The notes under the pieces are model-generated. The model made no database searches, was not told the DNA's origin, and saw only the letters and a program-made list of their open reading frames with translations. Shown here one piece after another: positions 1 through 6,499 of a stretch of 9,655 bases of DNA; positions within the stretch are counted from its first letter, which is position 1; the number at the start of each line of letters is the position of its first letter. The position numbers and the translations under genes were made by a program. Origin of the DNA: an uncultured Rhodanobacteraceae bacterium (GTDB lineage Bacteria; Pseudomonadota; Gammaproteobacteria; Xanthomonadales; Ahniellaceae); NCBI GenBank assembly GCA_937873105.1, contig CALMWD010000514.1, positions 1 to 9,655 of the forward strand, in the 5' to 3' direction.

Positions 1-1275
1 GAGGAAGACCTGCCGGGCGAAGACTACGGCGACGAACCCGCCCCCAGCGACGATCGCGAACCGGAATCCGCCGACGACATCGCCGACCGCCTGGACCTGC
101 AGGACTACGAGGAATTCGGCGACTGGAACGAACCCGCGAATGCGTCCTCGTCCTACGAGGGCGAGGACGGCGAACGCGAGCGCGCCGCCGACGCCCCGGA
201 TCTGCGCGCCGAACTGGCCTGGCAGATGGCCCTGCGCCCGTTGTCCGAGCGGGATCGGGCGATCGCCGCCGTACTGGTCGACGCCATCGACGACGACGGC
301 TACCTGCGGGAGGACGACGCCAGCCTCGTGGCCGCGTTGCCGGCCGACTGGCACGTCGCCCCCGAGGACGTCGCCGTCGTCCGCACCCTGTTGCAGCAAT
401 GCGATCCGCCCGGCGTCGGCGCCCGCGACCTGCGCGAATGCCTGCTGCTGCAGCTTCGGCAGCAAGCGCCCGACCCGGAGCGCGACCTCGCCCTGCGCAT
501 CGTCGCCGAGCACCTCGACACCCTGCCCAAGACCGACGCCGCGCAACTGGCGCGGCGGCTCGGCACCACGCCCGACGACATCGACGCCGCCCTGCGCCGG
601 ATCCGCAGCCTGAAGCCGCGACCCGGCGAGCGCCCGGTCGACAGCGAGGACGACGCGGTGGTGCCGGACCTGATCGCGCGCAAGATTAACGGCCGCTGGC
701 GGGTGCAGCTGAACCCGTCCAGCCTGCCCGGCATCGGCATCAACCGCCATTACGAGCGCATGGCCGCCGAATCGCGCGGCGACGCCGGCAGTTACCTGCG
801 CGGACGCCTGCAGGAGGCGCGCTGGCTGATGAAGAGCCTGCAGCAACGCGGCGAGACCCTGATGAAGGTCGGCAACTGCATCGTGCGCGAACAGGGCGCC
901 TTCCTCGACTACGGCCCCGAGGCCTTGCGTCCGCTGACGCTGCGCACGATCGCCGACGAAGTCGGACTGCACGAATCGACCATTTCCCGCGCCACCACGC
1001 GCAAGTACATGGCCACGCCGCGCGGCGTGTTCGAACTCAAGCGTTTCTTCTCCAGCGGCGTCGCGACCAGCGAGGGCGGCGAGGCTTCGGCCACGGCGAT
1101 CCAGGCCATGATCCGCAAGCTGATCGACGCCGAACAGAAGGCCAGGCCACTCAGCGACCAGGCCCTGACCGAGTCGCTGAAACAGGCCGGCATCCAGGTT
1201 GCGCGGCGCACGGTCGCCAAGTACCGTGAGGCCATGAACATCCCCGCGTCCAGCGACCGGCTGAGAAAGGCGTGA
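1..1275 (+). CDS. rpoN: RNA polymerase sigma-54 factor RpoN (3' part; 5' end outside window)
   Basis: The frame is open from base 1 to the TGA at 1273-1275, giving 424 residues, so the N-terminus is missing. Sigma-54 directs core RNA polymerase to -24/-12 promoters and needs AAA+ enhancer-binding activators to melt DNA. The first ~65 visible residues are very acidic, which fits the variable region II linker. The core-binding domain follows, from about residue 68 (DLRAELAWQMALRPLSERDR). The helix-turn-helix region lies near residues 314-335 (LRTIADEVGLHESTISRATT). The diagnostic RpoN box ARRTVAKYRE is at residues 401-410 (1201-1230). The N-terminal Gln-rich activator-interacting region I is not visible. 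The first ATG in this window (226) is internal, not the start. The downstream neighbours hpf and ptsN are the usual partners of rpoN in proteobacteria. Identification is essentially certain; only completeness is unknown. Confidence 0.98.
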   Translation, partial: EEDLPGEDYGDEPAPSDDREPESADDIADRLDLQDYEEFGDWNEPANASSSYEGEDGERERAADAPDLRAELAWQMALRPLSERDRAIAAVLVDAIDDDGYLREDDASLVAALPADWHVAPEDVAVVRTLLQQCDPPGVGARDLRECLLLQLRQQAPDPERDLALRIVAEHLDTLPKTDAAQLARRLGTTPDDIDAALRRIRSLKPRPGERPVDSEDDAVVPDLIARKINGRWRVQLNPSSLPGIGINRHYERMAAESRGDAGSYLRGRLQEARWLMKSLQQRGETLMKVGNCIVREQGAFLDYGPEALRPLTLRTIADEVGLHESTISRATTRKYMATPRGVFELKRFFSSGVATSEGGEASATAIQAMIRKLIDAEQKARPLSDQALTESLKQAGIQVARRTVAKYREAMNIPASSDRLRKA

Positions 1276-1330
1276 TCGATTGATGTCCATCACTTCCGAT
1301 TGCGCGAACCGGCCCCATACTTCAATTACC

Positions 1331-1379
1331 GGCGCGGCCAGACCGTCCGCGGCGGACCATCCGGGCGCGTCGCCGCGCC
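1331..1379 (+). promoter_or_regulatory. GC-rich inverted repeat in the rpoN-hpf spacer (possible hpf leader structure)
   Basis: The 125-base spacer 1276-1400 contains GGCGCGGC (1331-1338), which is perfectly complementary to GCCGCGCC (1372-1379). Inside it, GTCCG (1345-1349) and CGGAC (1353-1357) can form a small hairpin. The outer stem ends 10 bases before the hpf Shine-Dalgarno sequence. There is no U-run after it, so an intrinsic terminator for rpoN is not supported. A weak -10-like CATACT lies at 1316-1321 without a good -35, so a promoter for hpf is possible but not shown. The structure is read directly; any function is inferred, and GC-rich DNA forms such repeats by chance fairly often. 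Confidence 0.3.
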
Positions 1380-1389
1380 CTCAATCGTT

Positions 1390-1395
1390 GGAGGT
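1390..1395 (+). promoter_or_regulatory. Strong ribosome binding site of hpf
   Basis: GGAGGT sits five bases before the ATG at 1401 and is the best Shine-Dalgarno match in the window. It fixes the hpf start and suggests that hpf is translated independently of, and probably more strongly than, its neighbours. The next gene, ptsN, has no visible Shine-Dalgarno sequence. Confidence 0.8.
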
Positions 1396-1400
1396 AGATC

Positions 1401-1724
1401 ATGCAACTCGAGATCTCTGGACATGGCGTTGAAGTCACCCCGGCCCTGCGCCAGTACGCGACCGAGAAACTGCAACGCGTTGAACGCCATTTCGACCACC
1501 TGACCAATGTCCACGTCGTGCTCGGCCTGGAAAAGCTGACGCACAAGGTCGAGGCGACCATCAATTCCACCCAGAAGCAGATCCACGCCGAGGCCGAGGC
1601 CAGCGACATGTATGCGGCCATCGACCTGCTCAGCGACAAGCTCGACAGCCAGATCCGCAAGCACAAGGAAAAGCTGACCGATCACCATCGCGCCGAAGCG
1701 CAGGCGCGCAAGACCGGCACCTGA
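1401..1724 (+). CDS. hpf: Ribosome hibernation promoting factor, short form (HPF/RaiA family)
   Basis: This 107-residue protein of the sigma-54 modulation/S30EA family begins MQLEISGHGVEVTPALRQYA. In the family, HPF binds in the mRNA/tRNA channel of the 30S subunit during stationary phase; short HPF works with RMF to make inactive 100S dimers. Visible support is the typical beta-alpha-beta-beta-beta-alpha pattern: VEVTPALRQYATEKLQRVERHF, a strand VHVVLGLEK, then HAEAEASDMYAAIDLLSDKLDSQI leading into a basic tail (RKHKEKL). The long-HPF C-terminal dimerisation domain is absent, so this is the short type, close in length to E. coli HPF (95 residues). The start at 1401 is set by GGAGGT. It lies between rpoN and ptsN, the conserved position for this gene in proteobacteria. 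Confidence 0.95.
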   Translation: MQLEISGHGVEVTPALRQYATEKLQRVERHFDHLTNVHVVLGLEKLTHKVEATINSTQKQIHAEAEASDMYAAIDLLSDKLDSQIRKHKEKLTDHHRAEAQARKTGT

Positions 1725-1779
1725 TGTCCGCCGCGCGCGGCCGGCGCCTTCCGCAACGCCCACGAATCGCCCATCCACG

Positions 1780-2241
1780 ATGCGCCTAAGCCGCCTGCTC
1801 TCGCACGACCGCATCGTGCTCGACGTCGAAGCCGCCGACCGCGACGCGGTCCTGCGCCGCATCGCCGCCCTGCTCGGCGGGCGCGATCACGCCGAATCCG
1901 AACTGTTCGACGCCCTGCGCCGCCGCGAACTCGGCAGCTCGACCGCGCTCGGCGATGCCGTCGCCATTCCGCACACCCGCGTCGATCCCCTCGACAAGCC
2001 GCGCGCCGCCTTCGTCGCGACGCGGCGCGGCGTCGATTTCGACGCGCCCGACGGCGCCCCCGTCGACCTGTTCTTCGCCCTGCTGGTGCCGGCGCATGCG
2101 ACCAGCGAGCACCTCGCCATCCTTGCCGAGATCGCCGAGTGCTTCGGCGACGCCGCGATGCGCGACCTGCTGCGCGGCGCGCGCACGCCCGAACGCGTCA
2201 TCGCCATCCTCAGCGATTCGCTGACCGGAGCCGCGGCATGA
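1780..2241 (+). CDS. ptsN: Nitrogen-regulatory PTS protein EIIA(Ntr), PtsN
   Basis: This 153-residue PTS EIIA type-2 domain receives phosphate from the HPr-like carrier on a histidine. It acts as a regulator, in E. coli of potassium transport and related functions, rather than in sugar uptake. The active-site His65 is in AIPHTR, equivalent to E. coli His73. Further family marks are [17 protein letters not shown] and the block [29 protein letters not shown] 1780 is the first possible start: no in-frame ATG, GTG or TTG exists between the hpf stop and it. No Shine-Dalgarno sequence is visible upstream (the preceding bases are catccacg), which suggests modest initiation. Its TGA overlaps the hprK ATG in an ATGA (2238-2241). 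The cytoplasmic phosphate donor is most likely the HPr encoded downstream. Confidence 0.95.
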   Translation: MRLSRLLSHDRIVLDVEAADRDAVLRRIAALLGGRDHAESELFDALRRRELGSSTALGDAVAIPHTRVDPLDKPRAAFVATRRGVDFDAPDGAPVDLFFALLVPAHATSEHLAILAEIAECFGDAAMRDLLRGARTPERVIAILSDSLTGAAA

Positions 2242-3194
2242 TCCGCACCATCACCGCGCGCGAACTGTTCGACCAGGTGGCCGAACGCATGAAGCTGCGC
2301 TGGGTCGCCGGCCAGCGCGGCGAGCAGCGCATCGTCGAGCCGGGCGAGAACCTGCAGCGGCGGCCCTCTCTGGTCGGCTACCTCAACATCATCTATCCGA
2401 ACAAGGTGCAGATCGTCGGCATCGACGAGCTCAAGTACCTCGACGCGCTCGACTCCCGCCAGCGCTGGGACACGGTGCAGAAGATCATGAACTACAAGCC
2501 GACCGCCATCGTCGTCACGCGCGACCAGGCGGTGCCGGCCGACCTGCGCGAGGCGGCGGAGGAGACGCAGACGCCGATCTGGGTCAGCGCCAAGCGCGGC
2601 CACGAGATCCTCACCTACATGCAGTACCACCTCTCGCGCGCGCTGGCGCGCAACACGTCGCTGCACGGGGTGTTCATGGAGGTGTACTCGATCGGCGTGC
2701 TGATCACCGGCGACGCCGGTTCGGGCAAGAGCGAGCTGGCGCTGGAACTGGTCACGCGCGGGCACCGGCTGATCGCCGACGACGCCCCCGAATTCACCCT
2801 GATCGCGCCCGACGTCATCGACGGCACCTGTCCGGAAATGCTTCAGGACCTGCTCGAAGTGCGCGGCCTCGGCATCCTCAATGTGCGCCAGATGTTCGGC
2901 GATACCTCGATCAAGCGGAACAAGTACCTGCGCCTGATCGTGCACCTCGGCAAGCTCGAGGACGTGCATGCCCAGAACGACGGCATGGCGCGCCTGCAGG
3001 GCGTAACCACGACGCGCAACGTGCTCGACGTCGAAGTGCCGCAGATCACGCTGCCGGTCGCGGCCGGGCGCAACCTCGCCGTGCTGGTCGAAGCGGCGAC
3101 GCGCACCTTCCTGCTGAAGAGCAAGGGCATCGACCCCGCGCAGACCTTCATCGATCGCCAGGCCCACCAGATGCGTCGGCTCTCGCCATGGTAG
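2238..3194 (+). CDS. hprK: HPr kinase/phosphorylase
   Basis: This 318-residue bifunctional enzyme phosphorylates HPr on a serine using ATP or PPi and removes the phosphate by phosphorolysis. The N-terminal domain covers about residues 1-130. The catalytic P-loop domain follows, with conserved His143 ([10 protein letters not shown]), Walker A GDAGSGKS (158-165), the acidic pair in HRLIADD (181-182) and the family signature EVRGLGILN (207-215). The start at 2238 is chosen because it overlaps the ptsN stop as ATGA and has GGAG at 2227-2230, seven bases upstream. An in-frame ATG at 2139 lies inside ptsN and would add a low-complexity tail foreign to the family. This is the only gene of the window ending in TAG. 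The substrate serine is present in the HPr encoded at 4481-4750, so the pair is self-consistent. In proteobacteria this enzyme is tied to regulatory PTS branches rather than CcpA-type repression. Confidence 0.95.
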   Translation: MIRTITARELFDQVAERMKLRWVAGQRGEQRIVEPGENLQRRPSLVGYLNIIYPNKVQIVGIDELKYLDALDSRQRWDTVQKIMNYKPTAIVVTRDQAVPADLREAAEETQTPIWVSAKRGHEILTYMQYHLSRALARNTSLHGVFMEVYSIGVLITGDAGSGKSELALELVTRGHRLIADDAPEFTLIAPDVIDGTCPEMLQDLLEVRGLGILNVRQMFGDTSIKRNKYLRLIVHLGKLEDVHAQNDGMARLQGVTTTRNVLDVEVPQITLPVAAGRNLAVLVEAATRTFLLKSKGIDPAQTFIDRQAHQMRRLSPW

Positions 3195-4099
3195 ACCAGC
3201 CCCTGCACTTCACCCCGCCGCCGCCGCCGCGCACGCCCGGGCAACCGAGCGAGCGCCTGATCATCGTCAGCGGCCTGTCCGGCGCCGGCAAGACGGTGGC
3301 GCTGCGCACGCTCGAAGACCTCGACTACTACTGCGTCGACAATCTTCCTACGGCGCTGCTGCCGCAATTCATCGAGGCCGTGCGCGAACACGGCCGCTAC
3401 CCGCGCCTCGCGGTCGGCGTCGACGTGCGCAATCGCCACGACGACCTGCAGAAGCTGCCGGCGATCCTGGCGCGCATCGCCCACCTCGGCCTCGCCTACC
3501 AGCTGGTCTTCCTCGACACCCGCGACGACGTCCTGCTGAAGCGCTTCTCGGACACGCGCCGGCGCCATCCGCTGACGCACGACGGCCTCGCCCTGAACGA
3601 CGCCATCGTGCTGGAGCGCAAGCTGTTGCGGCCGCTGGTCGCGATCGCCGACAAGGTGATCGATTCCTCCGACCTCAACGTGCACCAGCTGCGCCGCCTG
3701 ATCGCCACCGAGTTCGGCACCCAGGGCGCCGGCCTGTCGCTGCTGTTCGAATCGTTTGCCTACAAGCGCGGCGTGCCGAGCGACGCCGACTTCGTGTTCG
3801 ACGCGCGCTGCCTGCCGAACCCGCATTGGGAGGCGACGCTGCGGCCGCTGTCGGGGCGCGACCCGGCGATCCGCGACTACTTCGCGAAGTTCCCGGAAGT
3901 CGCCCACTACATCGAACAGATCCGCGGCCTGCTCGCAACCTGGCTGCCGCGCTTCGAGGCCGACCAGCGCAGCTACATCACCGTCGGCATCGGCTGCACC
4001 GGCGGCCGCCATCGTTCGGTCTACATCGTCGAACGCCTGGCCGAAGCCTTCCGCGAAACCCGCGAACACGTCATGACCTTCCATCGGGAACTCGAATGA
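3188..4099 (+). CDS. rapZ: RapZ/YvcJ-family nucleotide-binding protein
   Basis: This 303-residue protein has an N-terminal P-loop domain with Walker A GLSGAGKT (29-36), then [17 protein letters not shown], typical of RapZ. The C-terminal domain carries [11 protein letters not shown] (269-279). In E. coli, RapZ senses glucosamine-6-phosphate and guides RNase E to the sRNA GlmZ, controlling glmS; outside enterics the role is less clear. Two deviations are visible. There is a ~22-residue Pro-rich N-terminal extension with five Pro codons (P10-P14). The protein also ends HRELE, so the basic KRKP tail of the E. coli protein is missing, and the residue aligned with E. coli Lys270 is Glu293. RNA adapter function as in E. 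coli is therefore doubtful. The start overlaps the end of hprK by seven bases (ATGGTAG) and has no clear Shine-Dalgarno sequence, so coupled translation is likely. Confidence 0.95.
   Translation: MVDQPLHFTPPPPPRTPGQPSERLIIVSGLSGAGKTVALRTLEDLDYYCVDNLPTALLPQFIEAVREHGRYPRLAVGVDVRNRHDDLQKLPAILARIAHLGLAYQLVFLDTRDDVLLKRFSDTRRRHPLTHDGLALNDAIVLERKLLRPLVAIADKVIDSSDLNVHQLRRLIATEFGTQGAGLSLLFESFAYKRGVPSDADFVFDARCLPNPHWEATLRPLSGRDPAIRDYFAKFPEVAHYIEQIRGLLATWLPRFEADQRSYITVGIGCTGGRHRSVYIVERLAEAFRETREHVMTFHRELE
3215..3229 (+). repeat. (CCG)5 trinucleotide repeat in rapZ
   Basis: Five consecutive in-frame CCG codons encode Pro10-Pro14 of RapZ, ahead of the P-loop domain. Runs of three or more prolines generally stall ribosomes and need EF-P (established knowledge). 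A short trinucleotide tract can also change length in frame by slippage. Confidence 0.85.
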
Positions 4100-4488
4100 G
4101 CGTCGGAGTGCTGGTCCTCACCCACAGCGGCGTCGGCCCGGGCATGCTCGGGGCGGCGCGCGGCATCGTCGGTCCGCTGCCGCTGAAGACCGCGGCCATC
4201 GAAGCCGGCTTCGGCGAGGCGCCGGAGCAGGTGCTGATGCGCGCCTCGGCGGCCCTGCGCGAGCTCGAGCAAGGCGACGGCGTGCTGGTGCTGACCGACG
4301 TCTACGGCGCCACGCCGAGCAACGTCGCGGCCAAGCTCGCCAACCTCGGCGGCCGCGTGCGCCGCGTCGCCGGCGCGAACCTGCCGATGCTGCTGCGGGT
4401 CATGAACTACCCGGAACAATCGCTGGACGAACTGGTCAATACCGCGACCGCCGGCGCACGCAATGGAGTGATCGTCGACCATGCTTGA
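4096..4488 (+). CDS. PTS mannose-family EIIA component (stand-alone)
   Basis: This 130-residue EIIA-man fold protein is cytoplasmic and takes phosphate from HPr on His10 (VLTHSGVG). The block LVLTDVYGATPSNVAAKLA corresponds to the TD(L/V)xGxSP loop of the family, and LPMLLRVMNY is the usual helix near the end. The start ATG at 4096 overlaps the rapZ stop as ATGA, with GGGAA five bases upstream. A full ManX protein would carry a fused EIIB domain, and none is present. No EIIC/EIID permease is encoded nearby, so this is probably a regulatory EIIA; its downstream target cannot be read from the sequence. It overlaps ptsH by eight bases. The symbols manX or ptsL are sometimes used for such genes, but I do not assign one. 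Confidence 0.9.
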   Translation: MSVGVLVLTHSGVGPGMLGAARGIVGPLPLKTAAIEAGFGEAPEQVLMRASAALRELEQGDGVLVLTDVYGATPSNVAAKLANLGGRVRRVAGANLPMLLRVMNYPEQSLDELVNTATAGARNGVIVDHA

Positions 4489-4750
4489 GCAGGACATCGT
4501 CATCAGCAACAAGCTCGGCCTGCATGCACGCGCGTCGGCGAAGCTGGTGCAACTCGTCTCCGGATTCCGCTCGACGGTGATGATCAGCTGCCGCGGCCGC
4601 GAGATCAACGCCAAGAGCATCATGGGCCTGATGCTGCTCGCGGCCGGCATCGGCACGCCGATCAGGCTGCGCGTCGAGGGCGAGGACGAAGCCGCCGCGA
4701 TCGCCGCCGTCGCCGACCTGTTCAACCGCAAGTTCGACGAGGGCGAATGA
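4481..4750 (+). CDS. ptsH: Phosphocarrier protein HPr (NPr-like)
   Basis: This 89-residue carrier moves phosphate from EI to EIIA proteins via His15 in KLGLHARAS. Arg17 is kept, while the residue after it is Ala rather than the Pro of E. coli HPr. Ser46 is present in NAKSIMGL (codon 4616-4618), the site used by HPr kinase/phosphorylase, so both phosphorylation inputs are structurally possible. The C-terminus, LFNRKFDEGE, resembles E. coli NPr (LFNSGFDED), which suggests a nitrogen-PTS type carrier serving PtsN. The start overlaps the EIIA gene by eight bases. GGAG at 4465-4468 is 12 bases away, rather far, so coupling may help initiation. Its TGA overlaps the ptsI ATG as ATGA. Confidence 0.95.
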   Translation: MLEQDIVISNKLGLHARASAKLVQLVSGFRSTVMISCRGREINAKSIMGLMLLAAGIGTPIRLRVEGEDEAAAIAAVADLFNRKFDEGE

Positions 4751-6486
4751 CGACCGCGCGCACCGAACTCGAAGGCCAAGTCGCCGCCAAGGGCCTGGCG
4801 CTCGGGACCGCGCGCGTCGTCTACTCCACCAAGATCGACGTCGAGACCGAGCCGCTGCCGGCCTCGGGCGTGCCGAACGAGGTCAAGCGCTTCGAAGGCG
4901 CGCTGAAGACGGCTCGGACGGAACTCGCCCAGCTCAGCGGCAAGGTCAGCGGCGCGTTGGCGCGCGATCTCTCGGAGATCATCGACGCGCACGCGCTGAT
5001 CCTCGACGACCCCGAGTTCACCGATGCCGTGGTCGCGCTGATCCGCAAGGACCAGCTGCGCGCGACCGCCGCCCTGAAGCGCCAGCGCGACCTGCTGGCC
5101 GAAGCCTTCGACGCGATCGACGATCCCTACCTGCGCGCGCGCCGCGACGACCTCGACCACGTGGTGTCGCGCGTCTATGCCGCGCTCGCCCGCGGCGGCG
5201 CCGAACCCGAACGCAAGCCCTCGGCCGAAGGCCAGATCCTGATCTGCGACACGGTGCCGCCGGCGGAACTGACCCAGCTCGCCGAAACCGGCCTGCGCGG
5301 CCTGATCTGCACCGCCAGCAGCCCGTACTCGCACACCGCCATCCTCGCGCGCGGGCTGCGCCTGCCCTTCGCTTGCGGCGTGAAGCACGCGCTCGCGGTC
5401 GTGCACGAGGGCGACACCATTCTGCTCGACGCCGACCAGGGTCGCATCGTCGTGCGTCCGGACAACATCGACCTGTCGCGCTTCCGTACGCAGCAGAAGG
5501 AGGCCGAGAAGCTGCGCAAGCAGCGCGCGCGGGTGAAGGTGACCGACGCCCGCACGCGCGACGGCGTCGCCATCAAGCTCTACGTGAACGCCGAGAACGC
5601 CGACGTGATCGCCGCGGCCCGGCGCGCGGGTGCCGACGGCGTCGGCCTGTTCCGCACCGAATTCCTGTTCATGAAGCGGCGCGAACTGCCGAGCGAGGAC
5701 GAACAGTTCCGCGCCTACCGCGACGGCATCGTCGCGATGGCCGGACGACCGGTGACCTTGCGCACGCTCGACCTCGGCGCCGACAAGGCCATCGGCGGGC
5801 CGCTCGACATCGGCGCCGAGGAGAATCCCGCGCTCGGCCTGCGCGGCATCCGTTATTCGCTCGCGCGCCGCGAGATCTTCGCGACCCAGTTGCGCGCCAT
5901 GCTGCGCGCCTCGGCCTACGGCCCAATGCGCATCCTGCTGCCGATGGTGTCCTCGGTCGAGGAAGTGCGCGAGGCGCGCGAACTGATCGAACGCTGCACC
6001 GACGAAGTGCGGCGCTCGCGCCATCCGGTCGCCGACGCGATCCCGCTCGGCGCGATGATCGAAGTGCCGGCCGCCGCCCTGGTCAGCGCCGACATCTCCC
6101 GCCATGCCGACTTCCTCGCCATCGGCAGCAACGACCTGGCGCAGTACGTGCTCGCCGCCGACCGCAACAATGCCGCGGTGTCGGCGAACTACGACCCGCT
6201 GCACCCGGCCTTTCTGCGCCTGCTCTACCTGGTGCTCGACAATGCACGCCAGGCCAAGCGCCCGATCAGCGTCTGCGGCGAGATCGCCGGCGATCCGCGC
6301 TACACGCCGCTGCTGATCGCGCTCGGCCTGACCGAGTTCTCGATGCACCCGAGCGCCCTCGCCGACGTCCGCGACAGCATCGCCGTCCTCTCGCGCAAGA
6401 CCCTCAAGAACAAGGCCGCCCGTCTGCTCCACGCCCCCGACCGCGCCTCGCTGGCCGAAGTCGTGGATGCCATGGCGGCGGGATGA
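4747..6486 (+). CDS. ptsI: PTS enzyme I (phosphoenolpyruvate-protein phosphotransferase)
   Basis: This 579-residue enzyme I autophosphorylates from PEP and passes phosphate to HPr. E. coli EI has 575 residues, so this is full length. The N-terminal HPr-binding helical region and phosphohistidine domain carry the active-site His196 in SPYSHTAILAR (codon 5332-5334). The C-terminal PEP-binding barrel has GVGLFRTEFLFM, TLRTLDLGADKA, the metal-binding Glu in MIEVPAAAL, IGSNDLAQYVLAADR and the acid/base Cys510 in SVCGEIAGD. The loop before His196 is unusual: the family pattern G-[GA]-x-[STN]-x-H reads S-S-P-Y-S-H here. There is no GAF domain, so this is not the PtsP form of EI(Ntr). It starts in an ATGA overlap with ptsH, with GAGGG three bases upstream. 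It ends 13 bases from the end of the convergent lipoprotein gene, with no clear terminator between them. Confidence 0.97.
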   Translation: MTTARTELEGQVAAKGLALGTARVVYSTKIDVETEPLPASGVPNEVKRFEGALKTARTELAQLSGKVSGALARDLSEIIDAHALILDDPEFTDAVVALIRKDQLRATAALKRQRDLLAEAFDAIDDPYLRARRDDLDHVVSRVYAALARGGAEPERKPSAEGQILICDTVPPAELTQLAETGLRGLICTASSPYSHTAILARGLRLPFACGVKHALAVVHEGDTILLDADQGRIVVRPDNIDLSRFRTQQKEAEKLRKQRARVKVTDARTRDGVAIKLYVNAENADVIAAARRAGADGVGLFRTEFLFMKRRELPSEDEQFRAYRDGIVAMAGRPVTLRTLDLGADKAIGGPLDIGAEENPALGLRGIRYSLARREIFATQLRAMLRASAYGPMRILLPMVSSVEEVREARELIERCTDEVRRSRHPVADAIPLGAMIEVPAAALVSADISRHADFLAIGSNDLAQYVLAADRNNAAVSANYDPLHPAFLRLLYLVLDNARQAKRPISVCGEIAGDPRYTPLLIALGLTEFSMHPSALADVRDSIAVLSRKTLKNKAARLLHAPDRASLAEVVDAMAAG

Positions 6487-6499
6487 TCGCGCGCCGCGC

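Noticed and set aside
1730..1741. Perfect 12-base palindrome GCCGCGCGCGGC between hpf and ptsN
   Set aside because: It has no loop and no U-run, so it is a poor terminator, and such GC palindromes are common by chance at this base composition. It is not a supported operator.
2139..2237. Upstream in-frame ATG extension of hprK
   Set aside because: It would lie wholly inside ptsN and add about 33 Arg/Ala-rich residues. The ATG at 2238 has GGAG at a good distance and gives the family's usual length.
1887..3167. Minus-strand open frame opposite ptsN and hprK, and similar ones at 2843-4084
   Set aside because: Shadow frames of GC-rich genes; they cross real gene boundaries and show no recognisable motif or ribosome binding site.
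4021..6432. Very long open frame (about 800 codons) on the minus strand opposite rapZ-ptsI
   Set aside because: It lies antisense to several confidently identified PTS genes. Its translation is Asp/Glu/Arg/Gly/Ala/Val-rich with no domain pattern, as expected from the complement of strongly GC-biased codons.
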